Part shown: one piece after another, positions 24,440 to 32,914 of the stretch | Layout: each line of letters opens with the position of its first letter | Numbering within the stretch: the stretch's first letter is position 1 | Assembly: GCA_934378195.1 (NCBI GenBank) | Contig: CAKRPO010000002.1 | Coordinates: 1-64,000, forward strand | DNA from: an uncultured Blautia sp. | GTDB taxonomy: Bacteria; Bacillota; Clostridia; Lachnospirales; Lachnospiraceae | Length of the DNA stretch: 64,000 bases | Reading direction: 5' to 3' | The notes under the pieces: model-generated | Seen by the model: the letters and a program-made list of their open reading frames with translations, nothing else | Told to the model about the DNA's origin: nothing | Database searches by the model: none | Made by a program: the position numbers and the translations under genes

Positions 24440-25753
24440 CTAATTTAACTGATATACATCTGCATACTGTAATCCAAAGCTCAGAGCCTCGCTATGGCTG
24501 CTGCAGTAAATATCAACATGTCCATATGGAGTTCCAAGGTCTTCTACCGTATAAACAGTTCCGTTAATGAGAAGCTTTGTTCCAAACGGAACGCCAGCCA
24601 TTGCTACCGTATGTCCTGCTGTCGGCATAACACCACTTGCAGTTGCATTTCCGGCTGTTCCACAGCACTGTGCACAGTTGCAGTATCCTGTCAGCTTGAA
24701 GTTACCAAGGTAAGTTCCCTGACTGGAAGAACTGGATTCTGAGGAGCTTGTATCAGAAGCAGTCTCTGAAGAACTGCTGTCTTCCGTTGCTGCGCTGTCA
24801 GAAGATGTGTCTTCGGAAGCATCGCTGCTGTCATCTGCTGAAGATGTATCCTCTGTTTCCTCACTGTAATCTGCATCATCTGAAGAAGTATCTGCGGTAT
24901 CTTCGCTGTAATCCGCGTCATCTGTCTCCTCTGCAGTATCTGCTGCATCGTCCTGGGATGCTTCGGCTTCTGCCTGTGCAGCCTCTTCTGCTGCTTCAGC
25001 AGCTGCCTTTTCCTGCTCTGCCTGTTCCATAAGCATTGAAATGCTGCTGTCTGCACTGTTTACCTGCGCCATAAGAGCATTTGCTTCATCCTGGCTTGCG
25101 CTGATCTGGCTTACATAAGAATTGATATTGTCACTGGTAGTTGCTACCAGATTCTGTACTTCCTGCTGCTTGGAGCTTTTCTCCGTCAGAAGATTTCCGA
25201 TAGAAGCGGATTCCTCTTCCACCTGTGTCTCCTGCTTTTTGATTGCTTCCTGTGTTGCTTCGTATTTCTTTAACATATTTCTGTCATATGTAGAAATTGT
25301 AGCCACATTGCTCGCCTGATTCATAAAATCAGAAAGATTATCGGATGAAAGAAGCATTTCCAGCATGGTGCTTCCACCATGTTCATACATGTACTGAATA
25401 CGAATCTTCATTGCTTCGTACTGATCCTGCGCATTCTGCTTTGCTACTTCCAGCTGAGCTTTTACATTCTTAAGCTCTTCTTCTTTCTCTGCAGCTTCAA
25501 TGCTGAGTTTTGAAATACTGTCTGTGAGTTCTGTATATTGGGAATTCAGTTCTGCAAGGTAGGATTCGAGTTCCTGTTTCTTGCTCTCCAGCCCGTCAAT
25601 ATTTGCCTGAGCCTGTGCAAGTCCTGCCTGTGCTTCCTGCTTCTGTGCCTGTGCGGCTGCAATCTGATCTTCTGTGGAAGCAAAAACGGTTGTTCCCATA
25701 GATACGGTCACTGCACATGCCATCAGCAGTGAAAGAACTTTTTTACTCTTCAT
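24440..25753 (-). CDS. Secreted coiled-coil protein with a C-terminal 3D domain
   Basis: 437 residues. A signal peptide (KKVLSLLMACAVTVSMGTTVFA) is followed by a long coiled coil (about 25-245) like the N-terminal domain of CwlO/PcsB-type wall proteins, an Asp/Ser/Glu/Thr-rich linker (about 245-335) and a C-terminal 3D domain (about 347-437). The 3D domain keeps VPFGTKLLINGTVYTVEDLG and GHVDIYCSSHSEALSFG, but the usual AVDP has become AMAG, so the first of the three named Asp residues is missing. Such proteins act on or organise peptidoglycan; lytic activity is uncertain here. Promoter at 25784-25811; RBS AAGAGGTG. Confidence 0.85.
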   Translation of the reverse strand: MKSKKVLSLLMACAVTVSMGTTVFASTEDQIAAAQAQKQEAQAGLAQAQANIDGLESKKQELESYLAELNSQYTELTDSISKLSIEAAEKEEELKNVKAQLEVAKQNAQDQYEAMKIRIQYMYEHGGSTMLEMLLSSDNLSDFMNQASNVATISTYDRNMLKKYEATQEAIKKQETQVEEESASIGNLLTEKSSKQQEVQNLVATTSDNINSYVSQISASQDEANALMAQVNSADSSISMLMEQAEQEKAAAEAAEEAAQAEAEASQDDAADTAEETDDADYSEDTADTSSDDADYSEETEDTSSADDSSDASEDTSSDSAATEDSSSSETASDTSSSESSSSSQGTYLGNFKLTGYCNCAQCCGTAGNATASGVMPTAGHTVAMAGVPFGTKLLINGTVYTVEDLGTPYGHVDIYCSSHSEALSFGLQYADVYQLN

Positions 25754-25783
25754 AAAAACACCTCTTAAAAATTTTGTACACTA

Positions 25784-25811
25784 AGTATAACACATTCTCG
25801 CAGATAATCAA
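25784..25811 (-). promoter_or_regulatory. Promoter of the 3D-domain gene
   Basis: Minus-strand TTGATT (25806-25811), a 16-base spacer and TATACT (25784-25789), about 30 bp before the start. Confidence 0.6.
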
Positions 25812-25968
25812 TACTTTCATTTCATTTTTGTAACAATCATGTAACATTTCACGCTTTCATCACATAAATTCCAGTAGATTTTGCCTCAAAAGCCCCTAAT
25901 TGTTACAAAATCATTTCATTTTTTACTTATTTAACCAGAAACATAGCGGCCATGTACATCGCGGAGCG

Positions 25969-26016
25969 TTTTTATGTAATAGGAACATTACGGAGTAATT
26001 TCCAATTACATAAAAA
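25969..26016. repeat. Long nested inverted repeat between spoVG and the 3D-domain gene
   Basis: TTTTTATGTAAT (25969-25980) pairs with ATTACATAAAAA (26005-26016), enclosing a second pairing of GGAA-x-ATTAC with GTAAT-x-TCC. It adjoins the spoVG terminator. There is no T run after it in the minus direction. The rest of the 25754-26094 gap holds only the promoter and terminator. Confidence 0.6.
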
Positions 26017-26057
26017 AATCCGGAAACTCAGGCCATTTCCCAAGTTTTCGGATTTTT
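26013..26057 (-). terminator. spoVG terminator
   Basis: AAAAATCCGgAAACT pairs with AAGTTTtCGGATTTTT, followed by seven T residues on the minus strand, about 40 bp after the spoVG stop. Confidence 0.85.
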
Positions 26058-26094
26058 CTTTTCTATTAATGCATACTATCGCATCTATTTGTAT

Positions 26095-26382
26095 TTATGC
26101 TTCTGCTGCTTCCTCTTCCGGTTCTGCTTCCAGCATTTCCTGATATTTCTCGAGAATCAATGTCTGGATCATATCTCTGGTGCGGGAATTGATCGGATGT
26201 GCGATGTCTCTGTATTCGCCATCTGTAGCCTTACGGCTTGGCATTGCAATAAACAGTCCCTTCTCGCCTTCGATCACCTTGATGTCATGAACAACGAATT
26301 CCTCATCGATCGTAATCGAAACGACTGCTTTCATTTTTCCTTCCTTTGCTACTTTTCTCACACGTACGTCTGTAATATTCAT
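26095..26382 (-). CDS. spoVG: Septation/regulatory protein SpoVG
   Basis: 95 residues. [20 protein letters not shown] at the start, then [40 protein letters not shown] and an acidic C-terminus, all diagnostic of SpoVG. The family binds nucleic acids and affects septation and sporulation. I chose the ATG at 26382 since AAGGGG lies 8 bases upstream; a longer frame starts at 26412. It lies 85 bp downstream of glgD. I saw no convincing sigma-H promoter in that gap. Confidence 0.95.
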   Translation of the reverse strand: MNITDVRVRKVAKEGKMKAVVSITIDEEFVVHDIKVIEGEKGLFIAMPSRKATDGEYRDIAHPINSRTRDMIQTLILEKYQEMLEAEPEEEAAEA

Positions 26383-26467
26383 CGTGCCTGCCCCTTTCAT
26401 TTTCATACGCATTTCTTTAATCTATTGATAACTGTCCGCTGATCTGCAGACAATCATTCCCCACGAA

Positions 26468-27589
26468 CTATAATGCGTAACGTTCGTTCTTCTCAACGAC
26501 GATCCTGACTTCCCCGTCTTCGGCTGTGTAACAGGAATTCGCCCGAATAGTATCTCTGCTCTCAACAATGCAGTTCTCTATAACTGTATTATCCCCCAGA
26601 TAAACATCATTAAGAATCACAGAGTTCTTGATCACGCAGTTATTTCCCACGTATACATTCTTAAACAGTACGGAATTCTCAACTGTACCATTGATGATAC
26701 ATCCGCTGGCAACAAGGCTGTTCTTTACGCCCGCTCCCGGATTGTACTTTGCCGGCGGAAGATCGTCGATCTTTGTTTTGATCCCCGGCTCCTGTCTGAA
26801 GAAATAGTTACGGATCTCCGGCTGCAAAAACGCCATATTTGTGCGGTAATACGCTTCTGCAGTGGAAATGTTGCTCCAGTAATCTTCTGTCCTGTAGCCG
26901 TAAATCCTTTTGAGATTCTTATAACGGATAAGGATATCATTTACAAAATCATGTCTGCCTTCCTGTGCAGCACGCTCAATCAGCTCGATCAGCTGTCTTC
27001 TTCTCACAACATAGATACCGGTTGATATCGTATTATAAGAAGAAACGATCGGCTTCTCTTCGAATTCTTCGATCCTGCCATCATCATTCATGCGAAGGAC
27101 ACCAAAACGTTCCACTTCTTTTTGATCTCTGCAGGTCATACATACGACTGTAATATCTGCACGTTTCGCGATATGATATTCCAGTACTTTATTGTAATCC
27201 ATCTTATAAACACAGTCACCGGATGCGATGATGACATACGGTTCATGGCTTTTCTTGAGAAAATCGATGTTCTGATAGATAGCATCTGCAGTTCCCTGAT
27301 ACCACAGGCTGTTGTCCTTGGTGATCGTAGGCGTAAATACAAACAGACCGCCCTGCTTCCTGCCGAAATCCCACCATTTCGAAGAACTCAGGTGTTCATT
27401 CAGAGACCTCGCATTGTACTGTGTCAGCACAGCTACTTTCTGTACATGGGAATTCGCCATGTTACTCAACGCAAAGTCGATGCTGCGGTAGCTTCCTGCT
27501 ACAGGCATCGCTGCAATCGCCCTCTTGTCCGACAGTTCTCTCATGCGGTTATTGTTTCCGCCAGCCAGAATAATTCCAATTGCTCTCAT
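26468..27589 (-). CDS. glgD: Glucose-1-phosphate adenylyltransferase regulatory subunit GlgD
   Basis: 373 residues, homologous to GlgC: nucleotidyltransferase domain (about 1-240) and left-handed beta-helix C-terminal domain with isoleucine-patch repeats (for example [20 protein letters not shown]). The pyrophosphorylase motif is altered: [16 protein letters not shown] instead of the GxGTRL-type loop with the catalytic Lys/Arg pattern seen in GlgC. This is typical of the non-catalytic GlgD partner in Firmicutes, which boosts GlgC. The start overlaps the glgC stop by 4 bp (ATGA). Confidence 0.93.
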   Translation of the reverse strand: MRAIGIILAGGNNNRMRELSDKRAIAAMPVAGSYRSIDFALSNMANSHVQKVAVLTQYNARSLNEHLSSSKWWDFGRKQGGLFVFTPTITKDNSLWYQGTADAIYQNIDFLKKSHEPYVIIASGDCVYKMDYNKVLEYHIAKRADITVVCMTCRDQKEVERFGVLRMNDDGRIEEFEEKPIVSSYNTISTGIYVVRRRQLIELIERAAQEGRHDFVNDILIRYKNLKRIYGYRTEDYWSNISTAEAYYRTNMAFLQPEIRNYFFRQEPGIKTKIDDLPPAKYNPGAGVKNSLVASGCIINGTVENSVLFKNVYVGNNCVIKNSVILNDVYLGDNTVIENCIVESRDTIRANSCYTAEDGEVRIVVEKNERYAL

Positions 27590-28863
27590 GCCTGCTCACC
27601 ATCCTTTGCTTTAATGATCTGTCCGCTTTCCAGGATTCCTCCCGGGTAATCTTCTGCCTTTGTTACTCCGGATATCGCAGTGTTTCTTCCTATCTTAACA
27701 TTGTCCGGAATCGTGCTCTGTTCACCGACAGTCGCAAGTCCGAAAGCATATACGGCTGGTTTCAGCACATTTGCTGCCTCTTCGCCACATCCAAGTATCA
27801 CATGATTCCCAACCGTAACATCCTCTGCCACGATTGCCTTATCCAGAACTGTATCTTCTCCGATCACAGAATTACGCATGATGATTGAATCTCTTACAAC
27901 CGTACCCTTGCCAATCACGACATTCGGTCCGATCACAGAATGATAAACCTCACCATAAATCTCAGCACCTTCGCCAATGATACACTGCTCCGTCACCGCG
28001 TCTGCTGCAATATACTGCGGCGGGATGATATCACCTTTTGTATATATCTTCCAGAATTCCTCATAAAGATTGAACTCCGGAATGATATCGATCAGCTCCA
28101 TATTGGCTTCCCAGTAAGATCCAAGTGTTCCTACATCTTTCCAGTAGCCGTTGTATTCGTATGCAAACAGTCTCTGTCCCTTGTCTTTACAATAAGGAAG
28201 GATGTGTTTACCAAAGTCACAGTTACTCTGATCTTTCAGCGCGATCAGTGCCTCCTTGAGCACCGGCCAGCTGAATATGTAAATACCCATGGAAGCAAGA
28301 TTACTGCTTGGCTTCTCCGGCTTCTCTTCAAATTCTGTCACACATCCTGATTCATCTGTGACCATTATGCCGAAACGGCTGGCTTCCTCGATTGGAACCG
28401 GCATGCACGCGATCGTGACATCTGCCTTATTTGCCTTATGATAGTTCAGCATCACTTCATAATCCATCTTATAAATATGGTCACCTGACAGGATCAATAC
28501 ATAATCCGGATCATATTGCTGCATGTAATCCAGATTCTGGAAAATCGCATTGGCGGTTCCTGTATACCATTCACTGTTCGTACTCTTCTCATATGGAGGA
28601 AGTACCGTTACTCCACCTTCATTTCGATCCAGATCCCACGGAATACCAATTCCGATATGTGTATTCAGACGCAGCGGCTGGTACTGAGTCAATACACCAA
28701 CTGTGTCGATACCTGAATTAATACAGTTACTTAATGGAAAATCAATAATGCGGTATTTACCGCCAAAAGCGACTGCAGGTTTCGCAACCTTTTGTGTCAG
28801 TACTCCCAGTCTGCTGCCCTGACCGCCTGCCAGAAGCATGGCGATCATTTCTTTTTTCATCAT
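27586..28863 (-). CDS. glgC: Glucose-1-phosphate adenylyltransferase GlgC
   Basis: 425 residues. It makes ADP-glucose for glycogen synthesis. Seen: the N-terminal loop [39 protein letters not shown], the substrate site [22 protein letters not shown], and a C-terminal beta-helix ([20 protein letters not shown]). First gene of the glgCD operon, with RBS AAGAGGTG and a promoter at 28897-28925 that overlaps an inverted repeat. No glgA or glgB is in the window. Confidence 0.95.
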   Translation of the reverse strand: MMKKEMIAMLLAGGQGSRLGVLTQKVAKPAVAFGGKYRIIDFPLSNCINSGIDTVGVLTQYQPLRLNTHIGIGIPWDLDRNEGGVTVLPPYEKSTNSEWYTGTANAIFQNLDYMQQYDPDYVLILSGDHIYKMDYEVMLNYHKANKADVTIACMPVPIEEASRFGIMVTDESGCVTEFEEKPEKPSSNLASMGIYIFSWPVLKEALIALKDQSNCDFGKHILPYCKDKGQRLFAYEYNGYWKDVGTLGSYWEANMELIDIIPEFNLYEEFWKIYTKGDIIPPQYIAADAVTEQCIIGEGAEIYGEVYHSVIGPNVVIGKGTVVRDSIIMRNSVIGEDTVLDKAIVAEDVTVGNHVILGCGEEAANVLKPAVYAFGLATVGEQSTIPDNVKIGRNTAISGVTKAEDYPGGILESGQIIKAKDGEQA

Positions 28864-28896
28864 CTAGCAATCACCTCTTGTCTGTTATGATTTTCC

Positions 28897-28925
28897 ATTA
28901 TATCATACTTTCACGCGTCCGTGAA
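28897..28925 (-). promoter_or_regulatory. glgCD promoter with an overlapping inverted repeat
   Basis: Minus-strand TTCACG (28920-28925), a 17-base spacer and TATAAT (28897-28902). The inverted repeat TTCACG-cgtc-CGTGAA (28910-28925 on the plus strand) covers the -35, a suitable repressor site. The remainder of the 28864-29181 gap is A/T-rich with the divergent murC promoter. Confidence 0.6.
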
Positions 28926-29087
28926 CATTATTTACAATTTTTTTGATTTTTTTAACCATTTTTTATGTTTTTTGCACACGTTTTTCTTGTTCCAAAAAAA
29001 TGTTATATTTATTTTTATGTATCAATTGCACAATTTACCATCTCATTAATTAGTTAATTTGCACATAAAGGCATCAAAAAGTAAGAC

Positions 29088-29116
29088 TTTTCATTTTTGA
29101 CTGACCGCGGTATAAT
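29088..29116 (+). promoter_or_regulatory. murC promoter
   Basis: TTTTCA (29088-29093), a 17-base spacer and a perfect TATAAT (29111-29116), about 65 bp before the murC start. Confidence 0.55.
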
Positions 29117-29181
29117 AAGATAACTGTAATCATATTGAGCAGTAACCCAACAAATGTATTGAAGATAAGGAGATTTCTACT

Positions 29182-30561
29182 ATGTATCAGATAGACTTTC
29201 ATAAACCGCTTTCCATTCATTTCATTGGTATCGGCGGTATCAGTATGAGCGGCCTGGCTGAGATTCTTCTGGAAGAAGGATTTACTATTTCCGGTTCTGA
29301 TTCCAAAAAAAGCCCTCTGACCAGTCTTCTGGAAAGTAAAGGTGCCAGGATCTACTATGGTCAGCGTGCCTCCAACATTTCTGATTCTGTTCAGGTGGTT
29401 GTCTATACAGCAGCTATCCATCCGGACAATCCGGAATTCGCATGTGCAAAAGAAAAGGGTATTCCAATGCTGACCCGCGCCCAGCTTCTTGGTCAGATCA
29501 TGCGTAACTACGATACTTCCATCGCAGTTGCAGGTACACACGGCAAGACAACAACTACATCCATGCTTTCTCATATTCTCCTGAAAGGTGAATGTGATCC
29601 GACGATCAGTGTTGGCGGAATCCTCCCTGCAATCGGCGGCAACATCCGTGTTGGTCAGTCTGAGACATTCCTGACGGAAGCATGTGAATATACCAACAGC
29701 TTCCTGAGCTTTTTCCCGACGATGGGTATTATCCTGAATATCGATGCTGATCATCTCGATTTCTTCAAAGACATCGACGATATCCGCCATTCCTTCCGTA
29801 AGTTCGCGGAGCTGCTTCCGACTGACGGTGCGCTGATCATCAACGCGGATACTCCGAAATATGAGATGATCACCGAGAATCTTCCATGTAAAGTAATTAC
29901 CTACGGACTGGAACACGAAGCAGAATACACTGCTTCCGATATTACCTATGATGAATTCGGTCATGCAACTTTCCACGTTCTTCATAACGGTAAAGATCTC
30001 GGCGTATGTTCTTTAAGCGTTCCTGGAATCCACAATGTATCCAACGCTCTGGCTTCTATCGCTGCTGCTGAGCTCCTCGGTCTTTCCACAGAAGTGATCT
30101 TTACAGGACTGAAGGATTTCGGTGGAACCAACCGTCGTTTCCAGTACAAGGGCAAGGTAGGCGGCGTTACGATCATCGATGACTATGCCCACCATCCGAC
30201 AGAAATTGAAGCTACCCTCCATGCAGCAAAGAATTATCCACATAAGAAGATCTGGTGTGTCTTCCAGCCACATACTTATACACGTACCAAATCTCTCCTC
30301 CCGGAATTTGCCCAAGCCCTGACTCTGGCTGATCATGTCGTGCTGGCTGATATCTATGCTGCGCGAGAGACAGACAATCTTGGCATTTCTTCCAGAAATC
30401 TGCAGGAAAAAATCGTCGAACTTGGTACTCCGTGCGAGTACTTCCCTACTTTCGATGAGATTGAAAACTTTTTATTAGAAAATTGTACACAGGGTGACCT
30501 GTTGATAACTATGGGGGCCGGAGACGTTGTAAATATTGGCGAACAGCTCCTTGGCAAATAA
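29182..30561 (+). CDS. murC: UDP-N-acetylmuramate--L-alanine ligase
   Basis: 459 residues of the Mur ligase family, adding L-alanine to UDP-MurNAc in the cytoplasm. Seen: N-terminal HFIGIGGISMSGLAEILLEE (about 14-33) with the UDP-binding Gly-rich loop, the ATP site VAGTHGKTTTTSMLSHI (about 115-131), TEACEYTNSF, and IDDYAHHPTEIEATLHAAK in the C-terminal domain. RBS AAGGAG. It is transcribed divergently from glgC and has its own promoter. It is followed by the DnaA-box region. Confidence 0.97.
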   Translation: MYQIDFHKPLSIHFIGIGGISMSGLAEILLEEGFTISGSDSKKSPLTSLLESKGARIYYGQRASNISDSVQVVVYTAAIHPDNPEFACAKEKGIPMLTRAQLLGQIMRNYDTSIAVAGTHGKTTTTSMLSHILLKGECDPTISVGGILPAIGGNIRVGQSETFLTEACEYTNSFLSFFPTMGIILNIDADHLDFFKDIDDIRHSFRKFAELLPTDGALIINADTPKYEMITENLPCKVITYGLEHEAEYTASDITYDEFGHATFHVLHNGKDLGVCSLSVPGIHNVSNALASIAAAELLGLSTEVIFTGLKDFGGTNRRFQYKGKVGGVTIIDDYAHHPTEIEATLHAAKNYPHKKIWCVFQPHTYTRTKSLLPEFAQALTLADHVVLADIYAARETDNLGISSRNLQEKIVELGTPCEYFPTFDEIENFLLENCTQGDLLITMGAGDVVNIGEQLLGK

Positions 30562-30562
30562 G

Positions 30563-30592
30563 TTATCCACATTATCCACATGTTTATACACA
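30563..30592 (+). promoter_or_regulatory. DnaA-box cluster 1 (three boxes)
   Basis: Two abutting perfect DnaA boxes TTATCCACA (30563-30571 and 30572-30580) and a third TTATACACA (30584-30592), all in the same orientation, start directly after the murC stop codon. Confidence 0.8.
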
Positions 30593-30716
30593 TTTTCATA
30601 TGCGTATGGCATGTGGATTTTTTATGCCCATGCGGTTCACATAATATCTTGTCGATTTTTCGTATTTTTTGCGATAATAGCAGAAATTCCGCCATTTTTC
30701 GCGGTTGCACATAATT

Positions 30717-30757
30717 TTATCCACGGAATACTTTCCACATTATCCACATTATCCACA
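30717..30757 (+). promoter_or_regulatory. DnaA-box cluster 2 (three boxes)
   Basis: TTATCCACG (30717-30725), then two abutting perfect boxes TTATCCACA (30740-30748 and 30749-30757). A reverse near-match TGTGGAAAT follows at 30764-30772. The motif TTATCCACATTATCCACAT is identical in both clusters. The region lies 60-255 bp upstream of the dnaD-like promoter. Confidence 0.8.
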
Positions 30758-30793
30758 TCCGTTTGTGGAAATCCTGTGCGGAAAAATACCCTA

Positions 30794-30822
30794 TTCTCAT
30801 TTGAAAAATGTTGTGCTATAAT
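30794..30822 (+). promoter_or_regulatory. Promoter of the dnaD-dnaI-prs operon
   Basis: TTCTCA (30794-30799), a 17-base spacer and a perfect TATAAT (30817-30822), 36 bp before the dnaD-like start and downstream of both DnaA-box clusters. Confidence 0.65.
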
Positions 30823-30857
30823 CCAAGTGTCCATAATTAGAAAGTGAGCGATATTTC

Positions 30858-31910
30858 ATGGCAATGATCACATTACATAACACCTCCCTGCCGGAGGTTA
30901 CGATCTTATCGAACACATTTATTGATAACTATATGCCGGAGGCCAACGGAGAGTTTGTAAAAGTATATATCTATCTTTTGCGCGCGCTTTCCAGCGCTCC
31001 GGTTTCTTTCAGTCTGGAGCAGATGGCAGACCGTCTCCTCTGTACGGAGAGAGACATTCTCCGTGCTCTGAAATACTGGGCCAAGCAGCAGCTTCTTACA
31101 CTGGATTTTGCAGACAATAATAAGCTCTGTGGAATTTCTCTGCTTACGCCGGCAAGTCCGACTGGTACCGCCCATGAGGAGATTTCCGTCACATCCGAAC
31201 AGCCATCCGATGAGGATCCGGCCGCAAGGATCCGCGCACAGGCCCTTACTCCGGACCGTGTAAATGAACTGAAGCAGAATGAGGACATCATACAGCTTCT
31301 CTATGTGGCGGAGCAGTACCTTGGCAAGACCCTCTCTCCTACAGAGATTCAGAAGATTCTTTTCTTCTATGACGGTCTTGGCATGTCCGCAGACCTGATT
31401 GAATATCTGATCGAATACTGCGTCGGACACAATCACAAGAGTATCCGCTACATTGAGAAGGTTGCACTTGCCTGGGCTGAGGAGGGCGTCACTTCTGTAG
31501 AAGAAGCCAAGCAGTCCGGTTCCCGGTATAACAAGGATTATTTTTCCATTCTCAAGGCACTTGGAATCACCAACCGCAATCCGGTGGAGACAGAGATTAC
31601 TTTGATGGATACCTGGCTCAAGACTTATGGTTTCTCCATGGAGATCATCCAGGAAGCCTGCAACCGTACCGTCCTTCAGACCGGACAGGCCAGTTTCCAG
31701 TACACCGACAAGATCCTGGAAGGCTGGAAAAAGAAAGAAGTCCGTACGATTGATGATATCCGTACCCTGGATACTGAGCACAAGAAGCGCCGTCAGGACA
31801 AAAAAGCAGCCGCTTCCAGGCCTGCACAGCCTTCCGGCAACCGCTTCAACAACTTCCAGCAGCGGGAATACAATTTTGACGAATATGAGAAGCATCTTCT
31901 TAACCAGTAA
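30858..31910 (+). CDS. DnaD-domain replication initiation protein
   Basis: 350 residues. An N-terminal winged-helix-like region (about 20-85, with FVKVYIYLLRALSSAPVSFS and an RDILRALKYWAKQQLLTL recognition helix) is followed by a linker and two DnaD/DnaB_2-type domains. One is around 140-225 (LSPTEIQKILFFYDGLGMSA, YCVGHNHKSIRYIEKVALAWAEEG) and the other around 230-305 (MEIIQEACNRTVLQTGQASF, YTDKILEGWKK). The tail is basic and Gln-rich. DnaD-family proteins help load the replicative helicase in low-GC Gram-positives. The next gene is a helicase-loader-like ATPase, which supports that role. Confidence 0.88.
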   Translation: MAMITLHNTSLPEVTILSNTFIDNYMPEANGEFVKVYIYLLRALSSAPVSFSLEQMADRLLCTERDILRALKYWAKQQLLTLDFADNNKLCGISLLTPASPTGTAHEEISVTSEQPSDEDPAARIRAQALTPDRVNELKQNEDIIQLLYVAEQYLGKTLSPTEIQKILFFYDGLGMSADLIEYLIEYCVGHNHKSIRYIEKVALAWAEEGVTSVEEAKQSGSRYNKDYFSILKALGITNRNPVETEITLMDTWLKTYGFSMEIIQEACNRTVLQTGQASFQYTDKILEGWKKKEVRTIDDIRTLDTEHKKRRQDKKAAASRPAQPSGNRFNNFQQREYNFDEYEKHLLNQ

Positions 31911-31921
31911 AGGAGAATCAC

Positions 31922-32911
31922 GTGGCTTTACAGAATTATCAGTATGATATCATTATGAGAGAATACAACCGTCGGCAGTCCCAGGTCCAGCACGATTTGG
32001 AAGACCGTCGGAAGGAAGCATTTATCCGCGTTCCACGTCTCCTGGAGATTGACCAGGAAGTGGCAGCCTTGAGCGCCCGGAAAGCCCGTTCTCTTCTTCA
32101 GGGCGAATCCAATACCGTTGAAGATCTGAAGAAAGATGTGGCAGCCCTTGCAGCAGAGCGCCGTGCTCTCCTTCGCAGCAATGGATTTGCAGATAACTAT
32201 CTCGAACCACATTATTTCTGTCCGCTCTGTCAGGATACCGGTTACGTAAATGGACAGAAATGTTCCTGTTTCCGTAAATCTGAGATAGAACTTCTCTATA
32301 CCCAGTCAAATCTCAGGGAGATTCTCAAAAAAGAGAACTTTGAACACTTTTCTTTTGACTGGTATTCTGATACAATAAAAAATGAAGCAACAGGATTAAC
32401 CGCCCGCGAAACAGCCAAACGGGCTTATGATACTGCCCGGAACTTTGTAGACGATTTTGATAAACGTGCACAGAATCTCTTTCTGTACGGCAGCACGGGA
32501 GTCGGTAAGACCTTTCTCTCCCACTGCATCGCCGGTGCACTTCTTGAGACTGCACACTGTGTTCTGTATTTTTCCGCATTCGATCTGTTTGACCGTCTGG
32601 CCCAGACAGCATTCTCCAGGAAATCCGAACACGACCCGGGCGAAGATCTGATCTTTGACTGTGATCTTCTGATCATAGATGATCTCGGGACAGAGCTCAC
32701 CAACAGTTTTGTCTCCTCGCAGTTATTTTTGTGTATCAACGAGCGTATCGCACGCCGCAAATCCACGATCATATCTACGAATCTGAAACTCGAAGATTTT
32801 TCATCCACCTATTCCGAGAGAACTTTTTCCCGGATAGCAAGTAATTACCAGATGCTGAAGCTTATCGGCAAAGACATCCGAATACAGAAAATATTTTTAG
32901 GAGGAAAATAA
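31922..32911 (+). CDS. DnaI/DnaC-like helicase loader ATPase
   Basis: 329 residues. The N-terminal helical part ends in a Cys cluster (CPLCQDTGYVNGQKCSCF, about 100-117) that probably binds zinc. The AAA+ domain has Walker A YGSTGVGKTFLSH (about 190), Walker B DLLIIDDLGTE (about 245) and an SRxx-type arginine region (SERTFSRIASNYQML). It matches the DnaC/DnaI/IstB-like loader family; zinc at the N-terminus and the adjacent dnaD-like gene favour DnaI rather than IS21 IstB. The start is GTG, with AAAGGAG 6 bases upstream, 11 bp after the preceding stop. Confidence 0.9.
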   Translation: MALQNYQYDIIMREYNRRQSQVQHDLEDRRKEAFIRVPRLLEIDQEVAALSARKARSLLQGESNTVEDLKKDVAALAAERRALLRSNGFADNYLEPHYFCPLCQDTGYVNGQKCSCFRKSEIELLYTQSNLREILKKENFEHFSFDWYSDTIKNEATGLTARETAKRAYDTARNFVDDFDKRAQNLFLYGSTGVGKTFLSHCIAGALLETAHCVLYFSAFDLFDRLAQTAFSRKSEHDPGEDLIFDCDLLIIDDLGTELTNSFVSSQLFLCINERIARRKSTIISTNLKLEDFSSTYSERTFSRIASNYQMLKLIGKDIRIQKIFLGGK

Positions 32912-32914
32912 ACG

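Noticed and set aside
31922-32911. IS21-type IstB transposition helper
   Set aside because: The ATPase is similar, but it has an N-terminal Cys cluster, is in an operon with a dnaD-like gene and has no IstA partner.
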